Shown piece after piece: positions 51,579 through 61,533 of a stretch of 64,000 bases of DNA. Positions within the stretch are counted from its first letter, which is position 1. Each line of letters opens with the position of its first letter. The DNA is taken from contig NZ_SBIS02000011.1 in assembly GCF_004765815.2 (NCBI RefSeq), positions 186,001-250,000 of the forward strand, written 5' to 3'. The notes under the pieces are model-generated. The model saw nothing but the letters and a program-made list of their open reading frames with translations. It made no database searches and was not told the origin of the DNA. The stretch comes from Halorussus salinus. GTDB taxonomy: Archaea; Halobacteriota; Halobacteria; Halobacteriales; Haladaptataceae. A program made the translations under genes and the position numbers.

Positions 51579-53000
51579 ATGGGAATCGAAGAAACGAGTG
51601 ATTCGCGCTCCGACTCGGGTGCGACCGGCGCGCTCGCGGAGTACTTCGGCTTCGAAGAACAGGGCACAGACCTTCGGACGGAGGTTCTCGCCGGGCTGAC
51701 CACCTTCCTGACGATGAGCTATATCGTCGTGGTCAACCCCCAAATCCTCGCGCAGGCTATCCAGCTACAGGGGTACTCCACGAGCCAGACTCAGTCGATG
51801 CTCGCCGTCGTGACGCTCATCTCGGCAGCGGTGGCGACGCTGGTGATGGCGTTCTACGCGAACAGACCGTTCGCACAAGCGCCGGGACTCGGCCTGAACG
51901 CCTTCTTCGCGTTCACCGTCGTCCTCGGGATGGGCGTCGCGTGGCAGACCGCGCTGGCGGCTGTAGTGGTTGAGGGCATCGTCTTCATCGCGCTCACCGC
52001 AGTCGGAGCGCGCGAGTACGTCATCCGAATCTTCCCCGAACCCGTGAAGCTCGCGGTCGGCACGGGTATCGGACTCTTCCTCGCAATCATCGGCCTCGAA
52101 GCGATGGGCATCATCACGGGCGACGCCGGGACCATCGTCGCGCTCGCCCAGATCGGCCAGAGTCCAGTCGCCATCGTCTCCATCGTCGGCCTGTTCGTGA
52201 CCTTCGCGCTCTACGCTCGCGGGGTTCCGGGGTCCATCATCCTCGGCATCCTGTTCACGTCCGCACTCGGCTACGGCGCAGAGTGGGCCGGCCTCGTGGC
52301 CAGCGGCACGCTGACTCCCGGTTCGACACAGACGACATACAACATCGCGCCCCTCGCTGGGGCCTTCCTCACAGGCCTCGGCAACATCGAGGCCTTTTCG
52401 TTCGCGCTCATCGTCTTCACGTTCTTCTTTGTGGACTTCTTCGACACCGCGGGGACCCTCACGGGCGTCTCGCAAATCGCTGGCTTCCTCGACGAGAACG
52501 GTAACCTCCCCGATATCGACCGACCGCTGATGGCCGACGCCATCGGGACCACCGTCGGCGGGATGCTCGGCACCTCGACGGTCACAACATACATCGAGTC
52601 GGCTTCGGGGGTCGAGGAGGGCGGTCGGACCGGCATGACCGCGCTGACGGTCGCCATCCTGTTCATCGCGGCGCTGGCGTTTATCCCCATCGCGGCCGCG
52701 GTTCCGATGTACGCCTCCCACATCGCACTGGTGGTCATCGGCGTCGTGATGTTCCAGAACGTCGTCGACATCGACTGGAGCGACATCACCAACGTCGTCC
52801 CCGCGGGCATGACCATTCTGCTGATGCCCTTCGCGTTCTCCATCGCCTACGGCATCGCCGCGGGCATCGTCTCCTACCCCATCGTCAAGGCCGCCGCGGG
52901 CGAACTCGACGACACCCGGCCGGGCCACTGGGCGCTGGCGGCCGCGTTCGTCCTGTACTTCTTCGTCCGGACGAGCGGGATGTTGCAGGGCAACGTCTGA
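51579..53000 (+). CDS. NCS2-family (AzgA-type) nucleobase permease
   Basis: A 473-residue membrane protein with about 13 helices. It has TEVLAGLTTFLTMSYIVVVN near the N-terminus, FAQAPGLGLNAFFAFTVV, and the FFVDFFDTAGTL motif (helix 8 region) typical of AzgA-like adenine/guanine/hypoxanthine permeases. It probably imports purines. A short inverted repeat (GATTC-GATGG-GAATC, 51526-51540) lies 39 bases before the start. Confidence 0.92.
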   Translation: MGIEETSDSRSDSGATGALAEYFGFEEQGTDLRTEVLAGLTTFLTMSYIVVVNPQILAQAIQLQGYSTSQTQSMLAVVTLISAAVATLVMAFYANRPFAQAPGLGLNAFFAFTVVLGMGVAWQTALAAVVVEGIVFIALTAVGAREYVIRIFPEPVKLAVGTGIGLFLAIIGLEAMGIITGDAGTIVALAQIGQSPVAIVSIVGLFVTFALYARGVPGSIILGILFTSALGYGAEWAGLVASGTLTPGSTQTTYNIAPLAGAFLTGLGNIEAFSFALIVFTFFFVDFFDTAGTLTGVSQIAGFLDENGNLPDIDRPLMADAIGTTVGGMLGTSTVTTYIESASGVEEGGRTGMTALTVAILFIAALAFIPIAAAVPMYASHIALVVIGVVMFQNVVDIDWSDITNVVPAGMTILLMPFAFSIAYGIAAGIVSYPIVKAAAGELDDTRPGHWALAAAFVLYFFVRTSGMLQGNV

Positions 53001-53060
53001 AACGCGGCAGTTCCCTTTCCGCAGTCGTTCCCTGCGAGACGTTCTCTCCCTGCGGAAACA

Positions 53061-53070
53061 CTTATATCGT
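53061..53070 (+). promoter_or_regulatory. TATA box of the 97-residue protein gene
   Basis: CTTATATCGT is centred about 30 bases before the ATG at 53095, indicating a leaderless transcript. Confidence 0.5.
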
Positions 53071-53094
53071 TATCTGACGACTTAGACTTCGACA

Positions 53095-53388
53095 ATGAGC
53101 GAATACGACAGTCCGCAGGTCGCCGAGGAGACGATTGCCAAAATCTACTACGCCGACGAGGAGGCCACGCAGGTAGACGCCGCGTTCATCATCGAGGACT
53201 GGGACTGGGTAGTCGGCTTCGACCAAGTGGCGACCGACGAGTACGACTACGTCTCGATTCCCGCCGACAAGGTAATCGGCGTGAAGTCCCCGGAGTACGC
53301 CTCCTTCTCGCGTAACGGGCGGCGCATCGTCGGCTACGGCGTAGACGACGGCGAGTTCGAGAGCTTCGCCGACCGACTCCCGGTCTGA
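53095..53388 (+). CDS. Conserved haloarchaeal protein of unknown function
   Basis: A 97-residue acidic soluble protein starting MSEYDSPQVAEETIAKIYY, with DAAFIIEDWDWVVGFDQVAT in the middle. No cysteines, signal or known motif is seen. Strong codon bias and a good TATA box support it as a gene. Function not recognised. Confidence 0.75.
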   Translation: MSEYDSPQVAEETIAKIYYADEEATQVDAAFIIEDWDWVVGFDQVATDEYDYVSIPADKVIGVKSPEYASFSRNGRRIVGYGVDDGEFESFADRLPV

Positions 53389-53441
53389 GCGGTCGATTCG
53401 TTCGGGACCGGCTAAAGGGACTACCGCACCATCGGCGTCGT

Positions 53442-53831
53442 TCAATCGTCAGCGGCAAGCGGTTCGTTCCGCTCGATATCGACGGCGTCGGTCAAGAAGG
53501 GGTCGAGGCCGTCCGTGTCACGCAGTTCGACGGTTCTCGACTCGGAATTGACCGCGACGACACCCGCGTCTTCGAGTTTGGGAACGTGTACGTGATGGAG
53601 CGCGATTTGTATGCTCCGAACGGTCTCGTCGGTGACGCTCGTAGCGGTGTCACCGGCCTCCCACGTGGCGAGTTCGGAAGCGAGGGTCTCGATTTCTACC
53701 GGGTCGGAACGGTTGACTAAGTAGTACAAGACGTATCGACGCCGTGGATTCGAGAGCAGGTCGAACGTCCGGTTCAGATCCTTGGTATTGAGTCCCCCGG
53801 TCACGATACAATGCAGATGCGCGAATCGCAT
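53442..53831 (-). CDS. Winged-helix regulator of the DUF7344 type
   Basis: A 129-residue protein with NRTFDLLSNPRRRYVLYYLV, then VRSIQIALHHVHVPKLEDAG and VAVNSESRTVELRDT, the winged-helix pattern of many small haloarchaeal regulators. The true start may be 15 codons later, at a Leu codon. The sequence upstream is AT-rich. Confidence 0.75.
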   Translation of the reverse strand: MRFAHLHCIVTGGLNTKDLNRTFDLLSNPRRRYVLYYLVNRSDPVEIETLASELATWEAGDTATSVTDETVRSIQIALHHVHVPKLEDAGVVAVNSESRTVELRDTDGLDPFLTDAVDIERNEPLAADD

Positions 53832-53977
53832 AAGTGTTTTTTATTTGGTATTTGTGAGATTTTGGCTGAGTCAAGTAGTCGGACAGAGCCGCTTTACATT
53901 CCCAAGTTAACGGAGAGAAATTAGCGAGGGGTCGGTAGATAGGTTCAGTATTTCAATTCTGCTACCCCGTAGTCAGG

Positions 53978-54460
53978 CTACTCCTCGTCTTCGGCGACCT
54001 CGATGTGAAAGTGGTCCCACGGTTGGGTCGTATGCTCGGAGATGATGTCGCTTCGATGAATCTGAAGCCCGATACTATCGAGTTCTTCGGTGATTTGTTC
54101 GATACGGTCTGTCGATTCAGCCACGGCTTGAACGTGGATGTTCTCTTCGCCGGAGAGCAACTGTTTCACGTCCACGACACCCAACACGTCACGGGCTTGG
54201 TCGGCAATCGTTTTCCGTTCCGTGACTGGGACGGTACCGACGAACAGGATGACGAGCGGATACCCGGCCTCCTCGTAGTCGATTTCGGGGTGGTAGCCGC
54301 GGATGATGCCTCGGTCTTCGAGGCGTTCGATGCGGTTCGCTACGGTCGTGCCGGTCACGTCCGTCTCCTCGGCGATGTCGGTATCACGCTTGCCTCGTGC
54401 ATCCACCTGCAAGAGGTGGAGGATTCGGCGGTCGATGTGGTTGAGCGGTTCGTCGTCCAT
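53978..54460 (-). CDS. Lrp/AsnC-family transcriptional regulator
   Basis: The product (160 residues from the ATG at 54460) has an AsnC helix-turn-helix (NHIDRRILHLLQVDARGKRD, TVANRIERLEDRGIIRGYHP) and a C-terminal RAM-like domain (VILFVGTVPVTERKTIADQA). An earlier start at 54520 adds residues that do not look like the family. It may sense an amino acid. The nearest gene upstream in the other direction is the arylsulfotransferase-like gene. Confidence 0.9.
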   Translation of the reverse strand: MDDEPLNHIDRRILHLLQVDARGKRDTDIAEETDVTGTTVANRIERLEDRGIIRGYHPEIDYEEAGYPLVILFVGTVPVTERKTIADQARDVLGVVDVKQLLSGEENIHVQAVAESTDRIEQITEELDSIGLQIHRSDIISEHTTQPWDHFHIEVAEDEE

Positions 54461-54650
54461 ACGCTGGACACGCCGCCGAACGAGTTGAAGATTCAGGCTA
54501 GACGTTGCGGGTCCGTACACCAGTCAAATAAGAACACGCTCCACATCGCGCGCCACGAAGCCACCCATCAACGTGCGAGGATTTCGGCGAGGCGGAGCAG
54601 TTCGAGCCGAAGGCCCCAGTTTTAATCCCGCCGCCTTCGTTCACGGTGAC

Positions 54651-56087
54651 ATGAACCTGCCCTCACTCATCCATTCGTTGCGCGCGCTCTCGCGCCGATG
54701 GGTCATCCGCGGCGTCGCGGCCCTGCTGGTCGTCTCGCTGGTCGCGCCCGCGGCCATCTCCGGCGCGACGCATCTCGCCACGACCGAGAACCCGACGAAC
54801 CTGCGGGCGTCGGTGGACGACCCCGCGAACGGCACGACCGTCATCTCGATTCAGGGCTTCCACTTCCAAGGCATGGCCAACGAGGACAAGCCAGCGCGCC
54901 TCGTCGCGGTCGGTCCCCGCGGGAACGTCCAATGGGTCCACGACGGGTCGGGCTTCGACGCCCGCTGGTTCTACGACGTGGACCCGATGGACGACGGGCA
55001 CCTGCTGGTGACGGCGACGACGCCCAACGCCACGCTGGTCTACGAGTTGAACCCCGAAACGCAGGAACGCGTCTGGACCGAGCGACTGGACATCCACGAC
55101 ACCCACGACGTGGACCTCATCAACGGCGACCAGTTGCTCGTCGCCAACATGCGCGCGCCGAACCGCAACGACCGCATCTTCGTCCACGACATGGAGACCG
55201 ACGAGACGGTCTGGGAGTGGGAGTTCGAGGAACACGGCTACCCGGCGTCGGGCGGCGGCGGGAAGGCCGACTGGACCCACGTCAACGACGTGGACAAAAT
55301 CGGCGAGGGCGAGTATCTGGTCTCGCCGCGGAACTTCGACCAAGTCATCGTCGTGAACCGCTCGACGGACGAGGTGACAATGCGACTCGGGAGCGACGGC
55401 GACCACGACACCCTCTACGAACAGCACAATCCGCAGTACCTCGAAAGCGAGAACGGGACTCCGACGATGCTCGTCGCCGACAGCGAGAACGACCGCATCG
55501 TGGAGTACGCCAAGACCGACGCCGACGCACCGGTCGGAAGCGGGTGGACCGAGACGTGGAGCGTCGGCACCCGCGGACTGAACTGGCCCCGCGACGCCGA
55601 CCGACTCCCGAACGGCAACACCTTGGTCGTGGACACGATGCACCACCGCGTCTTCGAGGTGACGCCGAGCGGCGAGGTCGTCTGGGAGTTCCACGCGCCG
55701 TGGGCACCCTACGACGTGGAGCGAATCCCCTACGGCGACGAACCGGGCGGGCCGACGATGCGCGACCTCGGAAAGTCGGGCGACTACAACCTCAGCGGGA
55801 GCGGCCTGAAGGTCTCGGGGAAGGGCACCAAGACGGTCTCGTTCTGGCTGACCGCGACGTTCAAGGAGACCCCGATAGAAGCGCAGGCCGACGAGTTCGC
55901 CCGGACGTGGGCGCACGTCACGCCGTGGATTCGCCCGGTCTGGATGACGAGTTGGGAGTTCCTCGGCGCGATTCTGGCCGGGGGCCTCGCGCTGGCGTGG
56001 GGTCTCGGCGAGGCGGTCTACCAGCGACGCCGGATTCGACGCGGCGTTTCGCGGCTCGTGCGTCGCGTCCGGCGACCGGTGGAGTAG
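54651..56087 (+). CDS. Arylsulfotransferase (ASST)-like membrane protein
   Basis: A 478-residue protein with an N-terminal helix (VIRGVAALLVVSLVAPAAISG), a six-bladed propeller (repeated H-D-V-D/N and HQV-type strands: DTHDVDLINGDQLLVANM, KADWTHVNDVDKIGEGEYLV, LNWPRDADRLPNGNTLVVDT) and a C-terminal helix plus a basic tail. The His residues at blade edges match ASST family catalytic positions, but whether it moves sulfate groups is untested. Confidence 0.8.
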   Translation: MNLPSLIHSLRALSRRWVIRGVAALLVVSLVAPAAISGATHLATTENPTNLRASVDDPANGTTVISIQGFHFQGMANEDKPARLVAVGPRGNVQWVHDGSGFDARWFYDVDPMDDGHLLVTATTPNATLVYELNPETQERVWTERLDIHDTHDVDLINGDQLLVANMRAPNRNDRIFVHDMETDETVWEWEFEEHGYPASGGGGKADWTHVNDVDKIGEGEYLVSPRNFDQVIVVNRSTDEVTMRLGSDGDHDTLYEQHNPQYLESENGTPTMLVADSENDRIVEYAKTDADAPVGSGWTETWSVGTRGLNWPRDADRLPNGNTLVVDTMHHRVFEVTPSGEVVWEFHAPWAPYDVERIPYGDEPGGPTMRDLGKSGDYNLSGSGLKVSGKGTKTVSFWLTATFKETPIEAQADEFARTWAHVTPWIRPVWMTSWEFLGAILAGGLALAWGLGEAVYQRRRIRRGVSRLVRRVRRPVE

Positions 56088-56452
56088 CGATTTCGGACAG
56101 AAGTTTACTCACGCTTGACGACACCCTCGACTCCGGCGCGTGCGACGCGGCGCGTTCGTGCGCCGCGCTATTCCGCGCGAGGGCCGAGCATCGGAGCGAA
56201 GCGAGAAGCGCAGGCGGTTGGGGAGGACGAGGTGCGGTCGCGGTACTGTGCGGTACGATTGGAGTCGGCAACTGCTCGCTTCTCTGCACTGTCGTCTGTC
56301 TCAGATTCGAAATCAGTAGAGGGGGTCCGTCTCTCGGCCGAAACCGGCAATCGCTTGCTCTCCGATATCTCTGCGAGAAAGAACTGTCCGAGATCACGTC
56401 ACGCCCTTCCGGGACCACCACGCTCTTGCCGCTCAAAGCCCCACTAGCGAAC
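56088..56452. other. Gap between ASST-like gene and glutaredoxin gene
   Basis: A 365-base gap of GC-rich, low-complexity sequence. I see no ORF, RNA gene or repeat in it beyond short direct repeats of GCGCG type. Confidence 0.4.
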
Positions 56453-56710
56453 ATGGCGAACCTCGAACTGTACGAACTCGACGGCTGTCCGTACTGCGCG
56501 AAAGTGGTAGACAAACTCAACGAACTCGGACTCGACTACGAGTCCCACATGGTCCCCTCGTCGCACTCGGAACGCACCGAAGTCGAGGAGGTCAGCGGTC
56601 AGACCGGCGTGCCCGTGCTGGTGGACAGGGACAACGGCGTCGAGGGCATGCCCGAGAGCGACGACATCGTGGAGTACCTCGAAGAGACCTACGGCGACGG
56701 CGCGGCCTGA
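56453..56710 (+). CDS. Glutaredoxin-family protein
   Basis: An 85-residue thioredoxin-fold protein with the active site CPYC (LDGCPYCAKVVDKLNE), the cis-Pro TGVPVLVD and DDIVEYLEETYGDG. It reduces disulfides or glutathione-like thiols; haloarchaea lack glutathione, so gamma-glutamylcysteine is the likely partner. The start at 56453 is set by homology to the family. Confidence 0.93.
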   Translation: MANLELYELDGCPYCAKVVDKLNELGLDYESHMVPSSHSERTEVEEVSGQTGVPVLVDRDNGVEGMPESDDIVEYLEETYGDGAA

Positions 56711-56762
56711 CGGCTCGAATCGCTGTTTTCTGCGGAGAGTGAAAGAAACGAGACGAGAGCGA

Positions 56763-57722
56763 TCAGGCCGGTTCCTCGCCGCGCTCCCGAATCAGGTCCC
56801 GCAACTCGTCGGGGTCGTCGATGTCCTCCAACTCCTCGCGCTCGACCAAGCCGGTGCCGTCCACGCTCTCGCGCTTGGCCTCGTCCACGAAGTAGACCGA
56901 GCGCGTCCGGGCGACCTCGCCGATGGAGGACATGATGCGGGCGCGCTTCTCGGCCGCCTTGGTGAACGCCGAGTGGCCGGTCAGCACGTTCTCCTCGCTG
57001 GAGTTGTCCTCGCTGACGGTCTTGAACGGCGCGCGGACGGTCGGATGGACCTCGAAGCCAGCGCGGGTGAGGACCGTGACGATGCGCTCGTCGTCGTCCT
57101 CCGGCTCGGGGTCGTCGGGGGTTGGTTCGCCCTCGCGGACCTCGTCGGCCCCGTCGAGAACGTCCACGGGACTGGTGAGGTCGCCCTCGAACATGTTTTC
57201 GAGTTCGAGCGCCACGTCCACGCTGGCGTTCATGCCGTCCTCGTACTTCGAGACGGTGCGCCGCGAGACGCCCAACTCGGAGGCCAGACGGCCGAGGCTC
57301 CAGTCGCGCTTCTCGCGCTCGTCGCGCAACACGTCGCCGTCGATGTTGACGTACAGGCCGCCGGGCGCGGCGTAGACCAGCGGCGACATGCCCTCGACGA
57401 ACAGTTCCATCGCGGTGTCGGGACTCAACACCGGGACGCCGTGTCGGAAGTAGACGACGCCCGGTTCTAGCTCCTCGTCGCGGGTTCGGAGGCCGACGAC
57501 GACCGGCGTGGCGCTGAGGTACTCGCCGAGTCGTCGCATCTCTAGACCGGTGGTACCGTCGAACGCATCGACGTTCGCCAGCACCTTCAGCAAGAGGAGG
57601 TCGCGTCCGCGTCGGGCGGCCACGTCGAAGCTCTTCGGTCGAATCGCGCACCGGTCGCTGACCGTGAATCCTGCGTCCTCAAGCATCGCGGTCACGTTCC
57701 CGACCAGTGCAGACCGGGACAT
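56763..57722 (-). CDS. Archaeal XRE-type transcriptional regulator
   Basis: A 319-residue protein with an N-terminal domain of about 120 residues ([20 protein letters not shown]), an HTH of the XRE type ([20 protein letters not shown]), then a C-terminal domain with [20 protein letters not shown] and [20 protein letters not shown]. This layout is conserved across archaea as a putative HTH regulatory protein without a known target. Its own TATA box overlaps the divergent tiaS region. Confidence 0.85.
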   Translation of the reverse strand: MSRSALVGNVTAMLEDAGFTVSDRCAIRPKSFDVAARRGRDLLLLKVLANVDAFDGTTGLEMRRLGEYLSATPVVVGLRTRDEELEPGVVYFRHGVPVLSPDTAMELFVEGMSPLVYAAPGGLYVNIDGDVLRDEREKRDWSLGRLASELGVSRRTVSKYEDGMNASVDVALELENMFEGDLTSPVDVLDGADEVREGEPTPDDPEPEDDDERIVTVLTRAGFEVHPTVRAPFKTVSEDNSSEENVLTGHSAFTKAAEKRARIMSSIGEVARTRSVYFVDEAKRESVDGTGLVEREELEDIDDPDELRDLIRERGEEPA

Positions 57723-57744
57723 ATCCCCATGTAAGTGATTCCCC

Positions 57745-57753
57745 TATATATGC
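57745..57753 (-). promoter_or_regulatory. TATA box of the XRE-type regulator
   Basis: On the minus strand GCATATATA is centred about 27 bases before the ATG at 57722, predicting a leaderless transcript. Confidence 0.55.
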
Positions 57754-57872
57754 ATTGTGCTGACTGTATCGCCGCTCCTGCTTGCGATTGGCCGGGCGAG
57801 CGGCGGTAGTTTGATAACGATAGACGCGACCGCTCCGAAAGTCGTTAATCCGACACGCACCAACGAGGAGCC

Positions 57873-59216
57873 GTGACTGTCATCGGCGTGGACGACACCG
57901 ACTCCCGCGAGCGAGGGATGTGTACCACCTACCTCGCGGCCGTAATCGCCGACCGCCTGCGCGAGACCGGAGGTGCCGACGGGGACGAGGGCGCGAACGT
58001 CGAGCGGGCACTCCTCGTCCGACTCAACCCCGCGGTCGAACACAAGACCCGCGGGAACGCCGCGCTCGCGGTCCACACCGACGCCGACCCCGAGCGAGCC
58101 TTCGAACTCGCCCGCGAGGAGGTCGCCCGAGTCGCCGAGACCGACGACCGGCGGACCAACCCCGGTCTGGTCGTCGCGCCGGGTAACCCCGGCGACGTGC
58201 CCGAATCGGTCGCCGACTTCGCCCGCCGCGCGGTCCGGGACCGCCTCGCCATCGAGGAGGCCGAGGAGCGAATCGAGACCGCGGGCTACCGCGGCGAGGG
58301 CTGGAAGCTCGGCCGGGGGCGAATCGGGGCCTTGGCGGCGGTCGGCGCGTGGTCGGCGTTCGGCGGAGGAGACGAGGCGAGCGCCGAAACGGGCGCGGAC
58401 TGGACCTACGAGTGCATCTCGTACCGGGACCCCGAGCGCGTCGGGACGCCCCGAGAAGTGGACCCCGAGTCGGTCTTCGACGCCGCGACCGCGGCCTACC
58501 CCGCGGCGTGGGACACCGTGGACCGCGAGACCGGCGAGTTGGTCTGCGTCCCTCACACGCCCGGTCCCATCCTCCACGGGATTCGCGGCGACGATCCCGA
58601 AACCGTCCGGGAGGTCGCCGAGGCCATCGAGAGCGAACCGGTCTCGCGGCGCGCGCTGTTCGTGACGAATCAGGGCACCGACGCCCACCTCCGGGACGCC
58701 GACGGTTTCGATGCGGTCGAAGACGGCCGCGCCTACCGCGTCGAGGGAACGGTCGCCGAGGAGCCCGAGACCCGCCGAGGAGGCCACGTCTTCTTCGCGC
58801 TCGAAGCTCCGGAATCGGCCGACGACGAGAGTCCGACGCTCCGGTGTGCCGCCTTCGAGCCGACGAAACGCTTCCGCGACAGAGTGCGGGACCTCCGGGT
58901 CGGCGACCGCATCGCGGCCTGCGGCGAAGTCTCGAACGGCACCCTCAAACTCGAAAAGTTCGCGGTGCGAGCGTTGGACCGGACCGAACTCGTCACGCCC
59001 GACTGCCCCGAGTGCGGCCGGTCGATGAAGAGCGCCGGGGCCGGGCAGGGGTATCGGTGTCGGGACTGCAAGACGACCGCCGACGGGAAAATCGAGCGCG
59101 AGGTCGAGCGGGAGCTAGAAGAAGGGTGGTACGAAGTCCCCCCGGAAGCCCGCAGGCACATCGCCAAGCCGCTGGTCCGGGGCGGCTTCGACGCGCCGAT
59201 TCACCCAGAGAAGTAG
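57873..59216 (+). CDS. tiaS: tRNA-Ile2 2-agmatinylcytidine synthetase
   Basis: A 447-residue protein starting at a GTG with TVIGVDDTDSRERGMCTTYL, the conserved TiaS N-terminal motif. It continues with the central domain (TNPGLVVAPGN), an OB-fold region (LRVGDRIAACGEVSNGTLKL) and a C-terminal zinc ribbon with two Cys pairs (CPECGRSMKSAGAGQGYRCRDC). It attaches agmatine to cytidine-34 so that tRNA-Ile2 reads AUA. Confidence 0.95.
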   Translation: MTVIGVDDTDSRERGMCTTYLAAVIADRLRETGGADGDEGANVERALLVRLNPAVEHKTRGNAALAVHTDADPERAFELAREEVARVAETDDRRTNPGLVVAPGNPGDVPESVADFARRAVRDRLAIEEAEERIETAGYRGEGWKLGRGRIGALAAVGAWSAFGGGDEASAETGADWTYECISYRDPERVGTPREVDPESVFDAATAAYPAAWDTVDRETGELVCVPHTPGPILHGIRGDDPETVREVAEAIESEPVSRRALFVTNQGTDAHLRDADGFDAVEDGRAYRVEGTVAEEPETRRGGHVFFALEAPESADDESPTLRCAAFEPTKRFRDRVRDLRVGDRIAACGEVSNGTLKLEKFAVRALDRTELVTPDCPECGRSMKSAGAGQGYRCRDCKTTADGKIEREVERELEEGWYEVPPEARRHIAKPLVRGGFDAPIHPEK

Positions 59217-59741
59217 CTACCCGAGACGGTCCCACGCCTTCCGGAATCGCTCGCCGTGGGGCGGCAAGAACGCCTCACCGGTCTCGCCGAACGAGTCGGG
59301 CGTGAACCATCCCACGTCCGTCACCTCCGTCCCCGCGTGCGGTTCGCCGTCGGTCTCCTCGCGCCGAACCGCGAACCCGATGGAGACGACTCGTTTCCCC
59401 TCGAACTGCGTGACCGAGAACGTGTCGAGGAGTCGCAGGTCCTCGGGGTCGGCCCGCAGGCCGGTCTCCTCGCGGAGTTCGCGGGCCGCCGCCTCCTCGG
59501 GGGACTCGTCCAGTTCGAGGTGACCGCCGGGGACGGCCCAGTCGCCGACGCCCGGCTCCACCGCGCGTTCGGTCAACAGGACGCCCTCGTCGCCGACGAC
59601 GGCGACGCCCGCGGTGGGGACGGGGTTTCGCCAGACGACGCGCTCGCAGTCCGGGCAGAACTGCCGGTCGCGCTCCTCGATTTCGCGGGTCGAGAGCGCC
59701 GCTCCGCAGTGCGGACAGAAGTCCGCCGGATAGGTAGTCAC
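59217..59741 (-). CDS. Nudix hydrolase with N-terminal zinc ribbon
   Basis: A 174-residue protein with an N-terminal zinc ribbon (CPHCGAAL and CPDCERV) and a Nudix box starting GGHLELDESPEEAAARELREE. Close to the ADP-ribose/NADH pyrophosphatase-like group in architecture, but the substrate is not evident. It abuts the end of tiaS and shares the strand with thrC. Confidence 0.88.
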   Translation of the reverse strand: MTTYPADFCPHCGAALSTREIEERDRQFCPDCERVVWRNPVPTAGVAVVGDEGVLLTERAVEPGVGDWAVPGGHLELDESPEEAAARELREETGLRADPEDLRLLDTFSVTQFEGKRVVSIGFAVRREETDGEPHAGTEVTDVGWFTPDSFGETGEAFLPPHGERFRKAWDRLG

Positions 59742-59754
59742 GCTTCGTCACCGC

Positions 59755-60927
59755 TCATGATTTCAGTCCGCTCCCGGTCAGGGGCACTACCACATCCTCG
59801 TCGTCGTCCAGCACGCCGCGCTCGCGGAACCGCGCGAGGGCGGCGGGCGCGACCGCGCAGGTCGGTTCGGTGTAGAACCCGCCGCGGTGGAGGCGGTCGA
59901 GCGCGTCCGCTACTGCGTCCGAGTCGAGCGCGATGGCGTCGCCGCCGGTCTCCGCTATGGCGTCGAGAATCTGGTCCTTCCGGGCGGGGTCGAGAATCTG
60001 GATGCCGTCGGCGACCGAGTTGTCGCCCGCGGCGGCCTCCTCGCCGTGGAGTTCCGCGGCGATGGGCGCGTATCCGGCGGCCTGCGCGCCGAGGAGCCGC
60101 GGCATCCGGTCGGTCCAGCCAGCGTCCTTCAAAGCGCGAAAGCCCCGGTAGGCTCCGAGAAAGAGCGTGCCGTGACCCAGCGGCGTGACCACGGCGTCGG
60201 GCACCGCCCAGTCGCGCTGTGCCGCGACCTCGAAGGCGAAGGTCGCCGTGCCCGCGAAGAACGCGGGGTTCCACGCGTGGCTGGCGTACCAGCCCGTTTC
60301 GTCCCCGTCCTCCTCGGGGTCGCCGCCCCCGCTCTTGGACTCGACTGCTTCGATGCAGGCGTCGGTCACGTCCTGCCGGGTGCCTTCGACGCGAATCGGG
60401 GTCGCGCCGACGCGCTCGATGGCCGCGAGTTTCGAGGCCTTGGCGTCGGCCGGGACGTAGATGTCGGCGTCGATGCCCGCCCGCGCGGCGTACTGCGCGA
60501 TGGCCGCGCCCGCGTTGCCCGACGAGTCCTCGACTACCTTCTCGACGCCCAGTTGCGCGGCGCGCGAGAGCGTCGCGGTCGCGCCGCGGTCCTTGAAGCT
60601 TCCCGAGGGAAAGACGTACTCCAGCTTGAACTGGACGTTCTCCCCCCAGTCGGGCGCGTCGGTCGAATCGGTGGCGTCGAGGGCGGTGGAGGCGTCCTGA
60701 AGCGGCGTGAACCCCTCGCCGAGCGTGACCTCGGGCGGGATTGGAAGGAACTCCTCGAAGGCCCAGAGTCCGGCGCGAGTGTCCAACTCGGCGAAGTCGG
60801 GTGCGGGGCGGTCGGGTCGCGGACGGTCGGCGAATTCGAGGGGATGGCCGCAGTCACACCGCCACGGTTCGTCGGGCCCGGCGTCGTAGCTCCGGCCGCA
60901 GTCGGGACAGGCGAGGTCGGTCGGCAT
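59755..60927 (-). CDS. thrC: Threonine synthase
   Basis: A 390-residue PLP enzyme. It has an N-terminal zinc ribbon (CPDCGRSYDAG...WRCDCGHPL), the PLP Lys in FPSGSFKDRGATATLS, VEDSSGNAGAAIAQYAA (phosphate-binding) and PLGHGTLFLGAYRGF. The zinc ribbon plus fold-type II domain is the archaeal ThrC arrangement. It converts O-phosphohomoserine to threonine. A related cysteate-synthase activity cannot be excluded. Confidence 0.9.
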   Translation of the reverse strand: MPTDLACPDCGRSYDAGPDEPWRCDCGHPLEFADRPRPDRPAPDFAELDTRAGLWAFEEFLPIPPEVTLGEGFTPLQDASTALDATDSTDAPDWGENVQFKLEYVFPSGSFKDRGATATLSRAAQLGVEKVVEDSSGNAGAAIAQYAARAGIDADIYVPADAKASKLAAIERVGATPIRVEGTRQDVTDACIEAVESKSGGGDPEEDGDETGWYASHAWNPAFFAGTATFAFEVAAQRDWAVPDAVVTPLGHGTLFLGAYRGFRALKDAGWTDRMPRLLGAQAAGYAPIAAELHGEEAAAGDNSVADGIQILDPARKDQILDAIAETGGDAIALDSDAVADALDRLHRGGFYTEPTCAVAPAALARFRERGVLDDDEDVVVPLTGSGLKS

Positions 60928-61048
60928 ACTCGCTACTGTCGTACTCGGGCATCAATAGTTGTCGGACGAGGACTGCGCTCGTGAGGTTCCGCGCTCGGGA
61001 TGCTCTGCGCTCGGGACGTTTATCCCCCTCACGTGCGTCGGCGAGGAC

Positions 61049-61492
61049 ATGAGCGACGTGGATTGGGACGACGGGTTCGCGGAACGCTACTTCTGGTCGG
61101 GCCACGCAAATTCCCGGAGCGTCTGGACCGCCGTGGCGGCGTTCCCGACGCTGGTGGCGGCGCTCTACCGGCGCGACGGTTCGCTGTTCGCCGCGACGTT
61201 GCTCGTCGTGGTCGGGGTGACGCTGTCGAGTCCGTCGCCGGAGGACGACGAGGCGTGGGCGACCCGCGTCGTCCTCGGCGAGCGCGCGTGGCTGGACGAG
61301 GAGTCCCCGTTCTCCCGAGAAGGACTGTTCGTCGCGTTGAGCGCGCCGGTCGTCCTGTTCACGATTCGGGCGGCAGTTCGACGGCGACTCGTCGGGACAG
61401 TCATCGGGACCGTCGTCTCGATGGTTCTCATGCTCGTGTTCTTCCGACAGATGGTCGCGGTCTACAAGCGGCGAAACGAGCGAGTCGAGTAG
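61049..61492 (+). CDS. Small membrane protein, probably DUF6653
   Basis: A 147-residue protein starting DWDDGFAERYFWSGHANSRS, with three or four membrane helices and a LDEESPFSREGLFVAL loop. Its ATG (61049) follows a GC-rich region. The resemblance to DUF6653 is from memory of the WSRHxNPWS-like motif; function unknown. Confidence 0.7.
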   Translation: MSDVDWDDGFAERYFWSGHANSRSVWTAVAAFPTLVAALYRRDGSLFAATLLVVVGVTLSSPSPEDDEAWATRVVLGERAWLDEESPFSREGLFVALSAPVVLFTIRAAVRRRLVGTVIGTVVSMVLMLVFFRQMVAVYKRRNERVE

Positions 61493-61533
61493 AACGAGCG
61501 CGTCGGGAGTCGGTAACGGGAGCGAGCGGACGT